Below, piece after piece: positions 10,901-19,884 of a stretch of 64,000 nucleotides of DNA. The translations under genes and the position numbers were made by a program. Origin of the DNA: Roridomyces roridus (Eukaryota > Basidiomycota > Agaricomycetes > Agaricales > Mycenaceae); assembly GCA_029378245.1 (NCBI GenBank), contig JARKIF010000004.1:682001-746000 (forward strand), read 5' to 3'. The notes below the pieces were generated by a model that was not told the origin of the DNA, did not search any database, and saw nothing but the letters and a program-made list of their open reading frames with translations. Positions within the stretch are counted from its first letter, which is position 1; each line of letters opens with the position of its first letter.

Positions 10901-11512
10901 CATTCGAGGTACGTACAGTACGTCCTTCAATAACACCCTTGTTGACTTCTTCCCCCCGTCGGGAACCTCAATATGCATTTCCCCGATTCCAACTGCCTGT
11001 AGCAGTTTGTTGCCCGCGGCGACAATATCACGTGGCTCGATCGTACGGAAGTTGAACAGTCGATCCCTCGAGGCCGTCATGTGTTGGCTGGCGCCGGAGT
11101 CGTAAAGTTCCCGCTCTTGTGTTCGGGTGGTGGTGACTGTTGCTGCGACAAGTTCGTTTGAGGTAAGTGACGTAGTTGCTGTTGACTCGTCCTGTTCTTC
11201 TTCGCTACCCCGCGGCTCGGCGTCCGCACTCGATGTCGTGGTCTCCGGCAAAGCCAACCTGTCGTAACAGCTGCCCTCCATCTCCAACGCATCGTTCTCT
11301 TCATCAAAATTCAAGTCATCCTCCAATCCCCGTTGGAACGCCATCCAGGCCGCTTCCAATTCATCAGTAACCGCCATGTTAGCTCGGTTCCGAATCTTCT
11401 GATGAGGGTTCTGTCCCTCCTTTCCTCCTCCCCTAGCCCAGCATTCCTTCATCATATGTCCCTTCTTGTGACAATTATAACATTCCACCATCGTCTTCTT
11501 CGACTTTGACAT
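7925..11512 (-). CDS. pol: Copia pol polyprotein (zinc knuckle, protease, integrase, RT, RNase H)
   Basis: Open frame of 1,195 codons. Zinc knuckle [14 protein letters not shown] at about residues 11-24; protease active site YDSGASQHM at about 136; gag-pre-integrase and integrase zinc part (LMGHIP...CKSCLHGK); integrase core with [14 protein letters not shown] and [15 protein letters not shown]; reverse transcriptase with [21 protein letters not shown] and IHIDDS at the YVDD position; RNase H with [15 protein letters not shown] and [13 protein letters not shown]. All catalytic landmarks are present, so the protein may be active. The annotated ATG is only the first in this frame; pol reading probably enters upstream from gag by a -1 frame change. 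Confidence 0.93.
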   Translation of the reverse strand: MSKSKKTMVECYNCHKKGHMMKECWARGGGKEGQNPHQKIRNRANMAVTDELEAAWMAFQRGLEDDLNFDEENDALEMEGSCYDRLALPETTTSSADAEPRGSEEEQDESTATTSLTSNELVAATVTTTRTQERELYDSGASQHMTASRDRLFNFRTIEPRDIVAAGNKLLQAVGIGEMHIEVPDGGKKSTRVLLKDVLYVPRMGVTLISIGCITKAGYAVQFRDAECRIYDPQHRRLGAIPRTHGLYAVNTATATREANLADIGPLVTTADELHRLMGHIPIEAAKNLVKNVNGIELDETIRTSTEECKSCLHGKMTRKVISKATPREIATKVGDEVHTDVWGPAPLATPQKKQYYSSFTDDASRYTVVVLMHSKGETFNAFQDVDARWEKEHGINVKILHSDNGGEYKNGEFDEYLAKKGIRRRYTVHDTPEHNGIAERVNRTLLEKVRAMLHGAELPKNLWGEALKHAVWLKNRTSTRILGGLTPYEVFHKKRPDLHIHEWGCHVAVHVDDKSKLDGRSRDGRWLGFDPGSIDGHRIYYPDTRAIRVERSVRFPEVKRSGGELYRVLNEGENGENEQRKESQSIQHAPQVVDPNPVPPIESPLSTPPSTPERPKTIAPRDICGDIDPKNIVEGTRTRRTAAHLAATEDSLLDEIGPAFAYVGVGSMSDSPTVEEAMKRDDWPEFKAAMDAEMEAMKRTGTFGDGLVTRPADRNVVGSKWALRIKRKANGEIDKYKARLVARGFTQVPGVDYFETFSPTAKLASLRTILAIAARYNWDIKVFDFSAAFLNGEFSPDEEIYMEQAPHYSNGNSDQVIRLQRTIYGLKQSSRKWYEKLTSSLATLGTYPLHSDHAVYRAVRVDDIALLAIHIDDSTITGNSPAFIDEIQHKISEMFKITMLGPISWLLGMEVKRNRERGILELSQTTYIDSLLAKFNMTDCKTVSVPLDPTVQLSRDQCPADSITAADVRNIPYRELVGGLVWLSTATRPDLAFAVCVLSKFVDNPGLPHWNAAKRVLQYLKGTRTLALRYSASDSTLGLDIYADADGMSMENRKAISGYAFVLNGAAVSWSSKQQEIVSLSTTEAEYIAITYTAKEAIWFRYFLAELFRPINIPFWIYNDNQSAIALAHAELGQFHARTKHIDIRYHFIREQIENGTLDVIYCPTAEMTADIFTKALASFKFKPLVQSLGLISV

Positions 11513-12261
11513 ATACTTGTTGCCGCCTGTTCCGTAGAATGCGGCTTCCTTCTCTCGCCCTTCAACGTAGGTCGTGCACCCTTGCGATCGGCCTCGTCAC
11601 TTATTCCTTGCAATACAGTGTCGGGATCGAGAGTCTTGCCCAGAAGTGTGGCGGCGCCTGTGAGCGCCGATAGGTATGTTTCGTACGATGCTGGCAGGGA
11701 TCCGAGTACGATAGCGACAAAGTTATCGTCTCCGGGGTCGGCGGCCATAGCGACTAGGTCCGCCCGAATGGTTCGCAATTTGTTGAGGTGAGCCTTTACA
11801 TCTCCTCCTTCTACGCAACGCTCGTCTTGGAGCTTACGTCTCAAATCCACCGTTACCATCTTTGACTTCCTCTCAAATTCATCCTTCACCCTCTCCCACA
11901 TTGCCCTTGCACTTGCCGCATCCTTCACCTTCAAAAATAGCGAGTCCGGAAGGACGGAAGTGAGACCTTGCTTGATAATAGCCTGCTCCGATTTCCAGAC
12001 ACGCCGACGTGCAAAATACGTGTTCATAGCTGTCGTCTCTGCCGTCATTGGCGCTGCAGCGTCAGCAACGGTCGGCGCTGTTGGTTCGGCCGCCGTGCCC
12101 AGTGGTCCTGCATCAAAGTGGTCGCTGAGTCCCGCCGCATCCAATGCGAAGAGAAAGCGATCACGAAAGAAGACCCAGTTTGTTCTGTCAGCCTTGCATC
12201 CAGGGAGCTTCGTAAAGTACTTGCCTAGCTTCGCCGTCGAGGACAGTGTGTTTGTTGACAT
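11452..12261 (-). CDS. gag: Copia gag
   Basis: Frame of 269 codons starting [19 protein letters not shown], with a UBN2-like gag region containing [17 protein letters not shown] and [19 protein letters not shown]. It overlaps pol in the -1 frame. The pol frame reads [17 protein letters not shown] just upstream of the zinc knuckle, which is the expected continuation of gag in fungal Copia elements, so the gag stop at 11452 follows out-of-frame residues. Either a programmed frameshift or a one-base mutation between about 11540 and 11600 explains this. Confidence 0.85.
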   Translation of the reverse strand: MSTNTLSSTAKLGKYFTKLPGCKADRTNWVFFRDRFLFALDAAGLSDHFDAGPLGTAAEPTAPTVADAAAPMTAETTAMNTYFARRRVWKSEQAIIKQGLTSVLPDSLFLKVKDAASARAMWERVKDEFERKSKMVTVDLRRKLQDERCVEGGDVKAHLNKLRTIRADLVAMAADPGDDNFVAIVLGSLPASYETYLSALTGAATLLGKTLDPDTVLQGISDEADRKGARPTLKGERRKPHSTEQAATSICQSRRRRWWNVIIVTRRDI

Positions 12262-12452
12262 AGAGAGGTAGGTCCGAGAATCAAAGTATATCTATAAACG
12301 AAGGTGAGTAATCAAAAATCGGTCGTCGTCGTCGTATACCACGTGTAACGACGTGCGCTAAATCAAAGTCAGTTCTTGAACGATTCAGGCTGATGAGGAT
12401 GATAAGGCACAGGAGGACCGTCGATAGGTATCAGCGTCGGGGGCCAATAACC

Positions 12453-12703
12453 TGTAGAAATATATCTGTAGCAGCTTTGGTATGCAGATGGATGGGAACA
12501 CTTAGTTACATTAGGGTAAGAACGCTGGGGCTTTTATACCCAGCGGTACAATGACGTATGTACATACTACGTAGTTGGAATGAGGCTCGGGGATGCCTCG
12601 GTCTCCCCTCGGGCAGGGTTCGGGCATCGGCCAGCAGGTTGAACCCGAGCTCTACGTCATGCTATGCGTTAGCCTCGTGTTCGGTTTGCTCTCAACTCCA
12701 ACA
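12453..12703 (-). repeat. 5' LTR of the Copia element
   Basis: 251 bp; partner of 7667-7917. The internal side begins on the minus strand with GGTTATTGGCCC, which does not show the usual 12-nt match to initiator Met-tRNA, so the primer is unassigned. Confidence 0.95.
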
Positions 12704-13171
12704 GATCATGGGAACTGGCTACCTCTATCCCAATTAACAACTCTGACGTTGAACCGGGTGTACGAAAACGATTACCTTCCCCTTCTCCAAGCTGCGAACT
12801 TGGTTCATCTGTATTTGATCGAATGTACTCCCCCCCAATCCGGATACACCCTTACCCGGCTGGAAACCCTCGTCGTGGTGGATCATGCAGGTCACTGCCA
12901 AACACTCGATATGTTCACCCTTCCTGTGCTTCGTCACATTCAGTGGTCACGGTCGTCAGACGGACATGGTCAGAACCACATCGAGTCTGTCACTTCCCTC
13001 ATCTCGCGCTCCGGATGCAAATTACAATAAATCCTCTTCACTGGGGCATCCGAGTTGTCGGAAGAGTCGCTGCGTGCGGCTCTGCCCTCCGTTCCAAAAG
13101 TCATTCTAAATCGTGAATATGACTGGTACTCCGAGGCACGCAAGGGATTCAAGAACGGACTCGGGCTATAA
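12704..13171 (+). pseudogene. F-box-like FB4, 3' half
   Basis: Continues FB4 beyond the Copia target duplication: DHGNWLPLSQLTTLTL, LTRLETLVVVDHAG, MFTLPVLRHIQW and SRSGCKLQ. A TAA at 13027-13029 replaces the CAA found in paralogues (KLQQ), a second inactivating change by C-to-T. The original ending (RKGFKNGLGL, TAA at 13169-13171) is still readable. So the gene was dead or dying by more than one route. Confidence 0.8.
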
Positions 13172-13633
13172 TCCCGACGGATTTTCAAAAATGTATGTAT
13201 CTTTGGTGGTTTACTCCTGAACTTTCACTGACTGACGTTCCAGACTTCTCCGAGTTTTGACCAGGTCTTCCGTAGCTACTTCCAGGGAATGGCAACAAGT
13301 ACCCGCGTGTAATTTGAAACAACCTTCGTGATTCATGTGGCACACGTCTTCCCTGCCTCATACAACCATAACATAAGTAATCAAGTTTCTCTGCCCTCAG
13401 TACCATCTCTGGTGTGAAAAATCGAGTGGATAACCACAAGATAAATCTATGTACTGTGGTCAACGTTGTGTTTTGTCACTTGTGTGCAACTGTGTGCGGT
13501 GCATCAAACTTTCTTGATTCTTAACCATCACCATCGACTTGCCAATGGCACAGTCCGCACCGAATTGAAAGCGGTATGTCCTGTCTTGAGAACACTGTGA
13601 TACACCTTAAAGTTTTCGTTGTTCCATTCAGCC
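13172..13633 (+). promoter_or_regulatory. FB4 3' flank and FB5 leader
   Basis: Holds the family 3' flank with TTCCAG near 13245 and then the FB5 leader. The leader signature reads TTGTGTGCAACTGTGTG, so the usual uORF ATG is GTG here. The 5'-UTR intron is 13574-13631, two bases before the FB5 ATG. Confidence 0.5.
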
Positions 13634-14755
13634 ATGAATGACTGTTCCAAGGCTGCTCGAGCAGCAGACCGCGCCCGTATCATCACAATAGACGCGGAGA
13701 TTCGCGAGCTCCAAGAACGGATTCGCGTGCTGCACCTGGAGCGAGAACCCTGCCAGCAGCGACTCGATGCGTACAAATATCCAGTCATCACGCTTCCCAA
13801 CGAAATCACATCCGAAATCTTTGTCCGTTTCCTGCCACGATATCCCGACTGTTCGCCACTGAGTGGGCTCACATCACCAACTACCTTGACACACATCTGC
13901 CGTCAGTGGCGGGATATAGCCGTGGCTACCCCAATGCACTGGCGAGCCCTCTACATTGGCTCCGCAGCTAGTCGGACTGGACAGGTCCAGCGGGTTGTGC
14001 ACACCTGGCTGGACAGGTCGGGTTCCTGTCCACTTTCGATCAACGTGGAGCGGGATTATTCCGGAGCTACGACTCAGAAAGAGAGTCTTATAGCGACTCT
14101 TCAGCACCGCGAACGTTGGCAGCACGCACAACTGAATCTTGCGGCCGAGAAGATGGCCCTCATCAAAGGGCCGATGCCGCTCCTTGAAAGCCTGTGCGTG
14201 GCCGTTAACCTTTTGGATTACACGCATCCCGCTACAACTGTTGGCGACTTTCCCCGGCTGCGATCAGTTACGCTCGACGACGCAAATCATGGGAACTGGC
14301 TACCGCTATCTCAACTAACAACCTTGACGTTAAACGACGTGCACGGCGTCAATTACCTTGCCCCTCTCCAAGCTGCGGTGAACTTGGCTCATCTGTATCT
14401 CGTCGACTGTAGCGCACCTGAATTCGGTCCATCAAACACCTTGACCCGGTTGGAGATCCTCGTCGTGGTGGGGTAACCAACTCTCTCCGGAATACTCGAT
14501 ATGTTCATGCTTCCTGCGCTCCGTGGCCTGCAGTTTTCGGGCGGACCTTTGCGTCGGAAACACGTTCGCTCTGTCACTTGCCTTATCTCCCGCTCCGGAT
14601 GCAAGTTACAACAAATCCTCTTCACTGGGACATCTGAGGTTTCGGAAGAGTCGCTGCGTGCGGCCCTGCCCTCCGTTCCGACAGTCACTTTCGATAAGAA
14701 ATATGACTGGTACTACGAGGCGGGCAGGGGATTCAAGAACGGACTCGGGCTATGA
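13634..14755 (+). pseudogene. F-box-like protein FB5 with one in-frame stop
   Basis: ATG 13634 opens a frame with coiled coil (about residues 12-45), F-box (LPNEITSEIFVRFLPRYPDC ...) and a leucine-rich tail. It stops at TAA 14474-14476 right after LEILVVVG. The same frame then continues without further stops to TGA 14755 and gives the complete family ending (FMLPALRGLQFSGG, RSGCKLQQILFTGTSEVSEE, RGFKNGLGL). Only this stop separates it from a full-length 373-residue protein. A 281-residue truncated product is possible. Confidence 0.75.
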
Positions 14756-15012
14756 TCTCGGCGGCGATTCAAAAAATATGTAGGTGCCTTTGGTTTATTC
14801 CTGAGCCTTTTTCTCACCCGTGTTGGATAGTTCTCCGGGTTTCGACCGGGGCTTCTGTAGCCTCTGAGGCTCTGCGTCTGACGTCACGGTTCATACACTC
14901 GATCTTGAACCCATTTGTACGGTTTGAAACACGTTCGACATTCATGTGACAGTTTCTTGCCTCATAGAACAATTCCGTATGATCATCTGAGTTTCTCTGC
15001 TCTTTTCTGTCG

Positions 15013-15516
15013 TGAAAATCAAGTGTGGAGGGTATGTATGTATGTTGCTTTGTATGCAACTGTGTGTGTGTTTGATCAAACCTCTTTGATTCTTGACCAC
15101 CATCATCGACCGCTAGAACACTTTTGTTAACACCGGTCAAGGGGCTAGCAGCCGCGCTTCCGTCAAAATCGACCCATGCTGATTGTACATATTGATTTGT
15201 TGATTGTACATGTTGATTTTCTCGGCTAGGCACCCCGGTGAGTCCGAGTCATTCTGGGATTTATCATTTACCAGCCAAATACAAGTGGCCGGCAAGTGGT
15301 AGATTCAGCGCTGCTGGGTGAAAGCTAAATCTCGAGTCAATGTCGAGTGCTTAAGCGAGGAAATCAACATGTACAATCAACGTGGGTCGATTTTGCCGGA
15401 AGCGCGACTGCCAGCCCCATGACACCGGTACGCTCTCCATGGCCATTGAAGCACACAATGCACCATCCTTAGTTCTCTCTCCTCAGTTATGAACAGCGAT
15501 TACTCCGAAGCCGCTC
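15013..15516 (+). pseudogene. F-box leader and first codons only (stub), split by a MITE
   Basis: The leader signature is at about 15048-15120 (TTTGTATGCAACTGTG, LILDHHHR-like uORF), followed by a 284-bp MITE, the 5'-UTR intron start GTACGCTCTCC at 15428 and an ATG at 15489 coding MNSDYSEAA. The gene is cut at 15516/15517, where the perfect inverted repeat begins with a second full leader (AAATCAAGTGTGGAGGG, also present at 15017). The result is a tandem leader, the first one orphaned. Confidence 0.75.
15138..15421. mobile_element. hAT-type MITE, 284 bp
   Basis: Terminal inverted repeats begin CAAGGGGCTAGCAGCCGCGC at the left and CATGGGGCTGGCAGTCGCGC at the right end (reverse complement), imperfect over about 45 bp. 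The flanking 8-bp duplication is ACACCGGT (15130-15137 and 15422-15429). An 8-bp target site with CA-start TIRs is the hAT superfamily pattern. It sits at the 5'-UTR intron donor of the FB stub. No coding capacity. Confidence 0.88.
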
Positions 15517-15544
15517 AAATCAAGTGTGGAGGGTACATATGTGC

Positions 15545-15705
15545 TTGGTCGACATCAGCTTTGTATGCAACTGTGTGTGTTTGATCAAACCTCTTTGATT
15601 CTTGACCACCATCATCGACTTGCCAGAACGCCTTTGGAATTGAAACCGGTACGCTCTCCATTGAAACACAGAATGCCTCATCCTGGGTTCCGTCTCGCTT
15701 TAGTC
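15545..15705 (+). promoter_or_regulatory. FB6 leader exon, uORF and 5'-UTR intron
   Basis: uORF ATG at 15565 (MQLCVFDQTSLILDHHHRLA...). The 5'-UTR intron is 15649-15703 (GTACGC...CTTTAG). After splicing the uORF ends at TGA 15707-15709, overlapping the F-box ATG at 15706. Unspliced, the same frame is also open into the F-box coding sequence, which makes an N-terminally extended product conceivable. Confidence 0.6.
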
Positions 15706-16824
15706 ATGAAGGACGATTACTCCGAAGCCGCTCGAGCTGCGGATCGCGCTCGCATCCTCGAGATAGAGTCTCAGATCCGCGAACTACAAGACCGGATTGA
15801 CTGCCTGCACTCAGAGAGGAAGCTCGCCAAGAAGAGACTGAAGGCGTACCGATATCCGGTCCTCACGCTGCCCAACGAAATCGTCTCGGAAATCTGCGTC
15901 CACACTCTCCCATTATACCCCATCTGCCCACCAATGGCAGGCCCTTCATCGCCGACTTCCCTGGCGCACGTTTGTCGGAAGTGGCGGGATATAGCCCTCG
16001 GTTCACCCGAGCTCTGGCGAGCTATCCGATTCAAATACGCTGCGAAACACGAAAACAGACAAACCCGGGCTGTGCGGAGCTGGCTCGATAGGTCGGGAAC
16101 CTATCCACTTGCGATTCAGGTTGGAGAGGGCCGTTGGATATCGAGTGGATGTTTGGAAGCGATCCTTCATCACCGGGAACGCTGGGAGTATGTCAACCTG
16201 GTCCTCGAGGACGACCAGACGACTTCGATCCACGGCTCGATGCCCCTGCTTCGTAGCCTCGGTCTCAGTCTCAACGGCTGTCGTTTTGATCGCCCTCCTC
16301 CCAATATCTGCGACTTTCCGCGTCTCCAAGCGGTTTCTCTCAGCGGTTTTCCGGATCTCGCATCGCTACCGGTCGGCCAACTAACGTCCCTGACGCTCAA
16401 ACACATGGATCCGCGAAACTATCTCCCGATCCTCCAGGAAGCCGTCAGTTTGATCGACCTGTATCTCGTCAACTGCGGTGGAGAGGATAGGGTCCACTTC
16501 AGCCTGACGCTACCGCGGCTGGAAAAGCTCGTCGTGGAACATTCCAACAGCTGGCGCCCCCAAAATCTCGATGCATTCATCGTCCCTTCGCTCTGCACCC
16601 TGCAGGTGTGGTGCGAAGTGCTGGGTGATTTCCACGAAGCATTTGCCTCCCTCATCACACGGTCTGGATGCACTTTGCAACACGTCCTCGTCACTGGAGA
16701 TTTACCCCAGGGGTTTTCAACAAGCGCCTTCCTCAGAGAATTTCCTGGCATTCGCAAAATCGCGTTTGACAACGGATACAATTGGTCTGAGGATGGGTAT
16801 CATTCATGGGAGGATTCTGAATGA
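15706..16824 (+). CDS. F-box-like protein FB6
   Basis: Intact frame of 372 residues. Residues 5-48 are a charged heptad-rich coiled coil (ARAADRARILEIESQIREL...). The F-box-like domain is at 50-108 (PVLTLPNEIVSEICVHTLP ... LAHVCRKWRDIALGSPELW). The tail has leucine-rich units with the markers LDRSGTYPLAIQV, GSMPLLRSLGL, DFPRLQAVSL and TRSGCTLQHVLVTGD. ATG 15706 is the first after the 5'-UTR intron and matches the paralogues' MNDYSEAARAADRARI. FB11 in the right arm is identical at protein level. Predicted SCF substrate receptor; substrate unknown. Confidence 0.9.
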   Translation: MKDDYSEAARAADRARILEIESQIRELQDRIDCLHSERKLAKKRLKAYRYPVLTLPNEIVSEICVHTLPLYPICPPMAGPSSPTSLAHVCRKWRDIALGSPELWRAIRFKYAAKHENRQTRAVRSWLDRSGTYPLAIQVGEGRWISSGCLEAILHHRERWEYVNLVLEDDQTTSIHGSMPLLRSLGLSLNGCRFDRPPPNICDFPRLQAVSLSGFPDLASLPVGQLTSLTLKHMDPRNYLPILQEAVSLIDLYLVNCGGEDRVHFSLTLPRLEKLVVEHSNSWRPQNLDAFIVPSLCTLQVWCEVLGDFHEAFASLITRSGCTLQHVLVTGDLPQGFSTSAFLREFPGIRKIAFDNGYNWSEDGYHSWEDSE

Positions 16825-17071
16825 CAAGGTCTCTTCTCAGCGCATCTGTTGCGTCCTATTCGTGCTTCACCTTGTCACTAAAGGCTCTTCTTCTATAGGC
16901 AGCAAATTGGTGTACTAATACCACCTGCGTTCGCCGAATTCAAGTCAAGTATTATTCCCGCGCCAATATGTTTTGTATTCCGTACGGTCCTGTTGCATGG
17001 AAGCGTGATACTATGTCTATTGAGGCTTATCTATTATCCACTTCCCACATTTGTGCCGGATATCTAAGCCC

Positions 17072-17249
17072 ATGTTTTGTATGCAACTGTGTGCGCCCGA
17101 TCAAACCCTCTTGGTCCTGACCGTCACCATCGGATTGCCGGAACCGGGGTACACGACAGCGAAAGGCACAGAATTGAAAGTGGTATGTTCTGCCTTGGAA
17201 ACACGTTTCATTATTTCATATCTCTCACTTTTGGTTGTGGCACTCAGCC
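17072..17249 (+). promoter_or_regulatory. FB7 leader exon, uORF and 5'-UTR intron
   Basis: uORF from ATG 17072 or 17081 (MQLCAPDQTLLVLTVTIG...) with no stop before the donor at 17183. Intron 17183-17247 (GTATGT...CAG). The spliced uORF ends at TGA 17251-17253, overlapping the ATG at 17250. Confidence 0.6.
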
Positions 17250-18380
17250 ATGAATTATTCCCAGGCCGCTCGAGCAGCAGATCGGGCTCGCGTCGTCGAG
17301 CTAGACGCCCAAATCCACGAGCTCCAAGAACAGATTCGCGTGCTGCAGCTAGAGCGGGATCCCTGCAAGCTCAGATTGGACTCGTACAGATACCCGGTCC
17401 TCACACTTCCCAACGAAATTGTCTCCGAGATATTCGTCCAATTTCTCCCACCATATCCCGACTGTCCACCATTGTGGGGACTCGATTCGCCCACTACCCT
17501 CACCCATATCTGCTGCAAGTGGCGGGAGATAGCCTTGGCTGACCCAATGCTCTGGCGATCCCTGTCCATCAATTCCTACGTGGATGATGGGGACAAACAG
17601 CTTCAGGTCGTTCAGGCTTGGCTGGAAAGGTCGGGGTCCTGCCCGCTTTCGATCGATCTGGAGAGTAGTCATGAGTACTATGAAGCGCCGCCGAAGGGAT
17701 ATCTCATAGCAACTTTTCTACACCGCGAACGGTGGCAACACGGACGGCTAGACCTCCGAGCCAAGGAGGTGGCTCTCATCGAAGGGCCGATGCCGCTCCT
17801 CGAAAGCCTGTCTCTTGCTGTCGACCACTTGCGTTACACGCATCCCGCTACAATGGTTGGCGACTTGCCTCGGCTGCGATCAGTTACGCTCGACGACGCA
17901 CATCATGGGAACTGGCTACCTCTATCTCAACTAACAGCCCTGACGTTAAAAGATATGCACGACACCAACTATTTCATCCTTCTCCAAGATGCGGTGAACC
18001 TAGTTCACTTGTATCTAATCCAGTGTACCCGACTTAATTCCCCTCCAAACAATATCACCCTTACCCGGATAGAAACCCTCGTAATGCTGGACTGTCTGGG
18101 TGGCCAAACACTCGATCTGTTCACCCTTCCCGCGCTTCGTGGCCTTCAGTGGTCAGGTGAACTTGAGGATGAGGACCCCATCTGCACACTGACCTCCCTT
18201 GTCTCGCGCTCCGGATGCAAGTTGCAACAAGTCCTCCTCACCGGGACATGTGATGTCTCGGAAGAGTCGCTTCAAGTGGCGTTCCCCTCGATCCCGAAAG
18301 TCACTTTCGAGACCGAATATGACTGGTACTCCGAGGGGAGGACGGGCTTCAAGAACGGACTCGGGCTCGAGCCAACATGA
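17250..18380 (+). CDS. F-box-like protein FB7
   Basis: Intact frame of 376 residues. Coiled coil about 8-44 (DAQIHELQEQIRVLQLE), F-box about 46-103 (LTLPNEIVSEIFVQFLPPYP ... ICCKWREIALADPMLW), then a leucine-rich tail with LERSGSCPLSIDLE, EGPMPLLESLSLAVD, LDDAHHGNWLPLSQL and RSGCKLQQVLLTGTCDVSEE. FB10 in the right arm has the same protein sequence. The last third is nearly the same as FB8, which suggests gene conversion within the array. A probable 3'-UTR intron follows the stop. Confidence 0.9.
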   Translation: MNYSQAARAADRARVVELDAQIHELQEQIRVLQLERDPCKLRLDSYRYPVLTLPNEIVSEIFVQFLPPYPDCPPLWGLDSPTTLTHICCKWREIALADPMLWRSLSINSYVDDGDKQLQVVQAWLERSGSCPLSIDLESSHEYYEAPPKGYLIATFLHRERWQHGRLDLRAKEVALIEGPMPLLESLSLAVDHLRYTHPATMVGDLPRLRSVTLDDAHHGNWLPLSQLTALTLKDMHDTNYFILLQDAVNLVHLYLIQCTRLNSPPNNITLTRIETLVMLDCLGGQTLDLFTLPALRGLQWSGELEDEDPICTLTSLVSRSGCKLQQVLLTGTCDVSEESLQVAFPSIPKVTFETEYDWYSEGRTGFKNGLGLEPT

Positions 18381-18621
18381 TCCCGACGACGATTCTGAAA
18401 TGCTGGGTGCATGTGAGTCTTGACCTTATTTCTGAGTTCTTTTTTAACCCACGTTCCAGAGTTCTCCACGTTCTGACCGGCCTTGGGTCTGTAGCTACGT
18501 TTACTTGTAAAATCAACCAACCCATTTGGGCGGTTTGAAAAACGTTCGACATTCATGTGACACGGTTTTCACCATTCCGTATAATTACCTGGAAAAATGA
18601 AATGTCCCTGGTCGACCTCTT

Positions 18622-18780
18622 GCTTTGTATGCAACTGTGTGCTACGCATCAAACCTTTCTTGATTCTTAACCGCCATCACCGACTTGCCAATTGCAAAAC
18701 GGTGTGCACCGACTTGAAAGCGGTATGTCCTGTCTTGAGAACCCGTTCATATCCCTTACTTTTTGCCGTACTACTCAGCC
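18622..18780 (+). promoter_or_regulatory. FB8 leader and 5'-UTR intron
   Basis: Leader signature TTTGTATGCAACTGTGTG; intron 18723-18778 (GTATGT...CAG), ATG two bases later. One extra T near 18656 puts the uORF out of frame (MQLCATHQTFLDS, stop), unlike FB2, FB6 and FB7. Confidence 0.55.
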
Positions 18781-19884
18781 ATGAATGAGTATTCCCAGTC
18801 CGCTCGAGCAGCAGATCGGGCACGTGTCGTCGAGCTAGACGCCCAAATCCACGAGCTCCAAGCACAGATTCGCGGGCTGCAGCTGGAGCGGGAACCCTGC
18901 AAGCTCAGATTGGACTCGTACAGATACCCTGTCCTCACACTTCCCAACGAAATCACGTCGGAAATCTTCCTCCATTGCCTGCCGCGGTACCCCGACTGTC
19001 TACCGCTTGATGAGCCGACATCCCTCACGCATATCTGTCACAAGTGGCGGGCTATAGCTTTGGCTACCCCAAAGCTCTGGCGAGGCCTCGCCATTGACGA
19101 GGCAAATAATAGGGGTGGGGTTGTGCAGACCTGGCTGGACAGGTCGGGGTCCTGTCCACTTTCGATCAGCCTGGAGTGTGTTACTCCGACAGCGGGGTCT
19201 CTGAGCGAGACTCTTATAGCAATGCTTCTATACCGCGAACGGTGGCAACACGTGCAGCTGCAACTCCGAGCCGAGGAGGTGGCTCTCATCGAAGGCCCGA
19301 TGCCGCTCCTCGAAAGCCTGTGTCTTACCATTGACAAGTGGTACTACACGCACCCCGTTACCAGCGCTGCTGGCTTTCCCCGGCTGCGATCCGTTACACT
19401 CGACGACGCAGATCATGGGAACTGGCTGCCTCTGTCTCAACTAACGACCTTGACGTTGAACGACGTGCACCAAACCAATTACCTTCCCCTTCTCCGAGAT
19501 GCGGTGAACTTGGTTCATTTGTATCTAATCCAGTGTACTCGACTTGGATCCACTTCAAACGATATCACCCTTGTCCGGTTGGAAACCCTCGTAATGCTGG
19601 ACTGCCTGGGTGAGCAAACACTCGATCTGCTCACCCTTCCCGCGCTTCGTGGCCTTCAGTGGTCAGGTGAGCTTGAGGATGAGGACCCCATCCGCACACT
19701 GACCTCCCTGGTCTTGCGTTCCGGATGCAAGTTACAACAAGTCCTCCTCACCGGGACATGTGATGTCACGGAAGAGTCGCTTCAAGTGGCTTTCCCGTCC
19801 ATCCCAAAAATCACTTACGAGAGTGAATACCATCACTGGTGCACCGAGGCGGACAGAGGCTTCAAGGACGGACTAGATCCATGA
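18781..19884 (+). CDS. F-box-like protein FB8
   Basis: Intact frame of 367 residues with coiled coil, F-box (LTLPNEITSEIFLHCLPRYP ... ICHKWRAIALATPKLW) and leucine-rich tail (LDRSGSCPLSISLE, EGPMPLLESLCLTID, LDDADHGNWLPLSQL). The first 40 codons and the leader are about 94% identical in DNA to the inverted FB9, while the C-terminal third follows FB7. This mosaic is typical of gene conversion. It is the last + strand member before the array changes orientation. Confidence 0.9.
   Translation: MNEYSQSARAADRARVVELDAQIHELQAQIRGLQLEREPCKLRLDSYRYPVLTLPNEITSEIFLHCLPRYPDCLPLDEPTSLTHICHKWRAIALATPKLWRGLAIDEANNRGGVVQTWLDRSGSCPLSISLECVTPTAGSLSETLIAMLLYRERWQHVQLQLRAEEVALIEGPMPLLESLCLTIDKWYYTHPVTSAAGFPRLRSVTLDDADHGNWLPLSQLTTLTLNDVHQTNYLPLLRDAVNLVHLYLIQCTRLGSTSNDITLVRLETLVMLDCLGEQTLDLLTLPALRGLQWSGELEDEDPIRTLTSLVLRSGCKLQQVLLTGTCDVTEESLQVAFPSIPKITYESEYHHWCTEADRGFKDGLDP

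Larger units (their letters stand above)
7667..12703 (-). mobile_element. Ty1/Copia LTR retrotransposon, nearly intact
   Basis: A 5,037-bp element with 251-bp LTRs (7667-7917 and 12453-12703), each starting TG and ending CA, flanked by the 5-bp target duplication GATCA (7662-7666 and 12704-12708). A polypurine tract (minus strand GGTTTGAGGGGGAG) abuts the 3' LTR. The order protease, integrase, reverse transcriptase, RNase H is Copia type. The LTRs differ at one base that I can see (GGGTTCGG versus GTGTTCGG near the end), so insertion was recent. It lies inside FB4. Confidence 0.97.
15517..18587. repeat. Left arm of a perfect 3,071-bp inverted repeat
   Basis: Every position i in the arm pairs with position 46201-i on the opposite strand: gene ends, intergenic DNA and all shadow frames in both arms sum to 46201, and coding and sampled non-coding sequence are identical. 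The outer edge is 15517 (AAATCAAGTGTGGA versus the flank of the stub). The inner edge is 18587, where the right arm has about 24 extra bases, followed by 50 more nearly identical bases. It contains FB6 and FB7 with leaders. Confidence 0.95.

Noticed and set aside
15526..15705. Extension of FB6 upstream into the leader as coding sequence
   Set aside because: The frame is open, but splice signals and the paralogues (where the same region has stops or shifts) support a 5'-UTR intron; kept only as an alternative.
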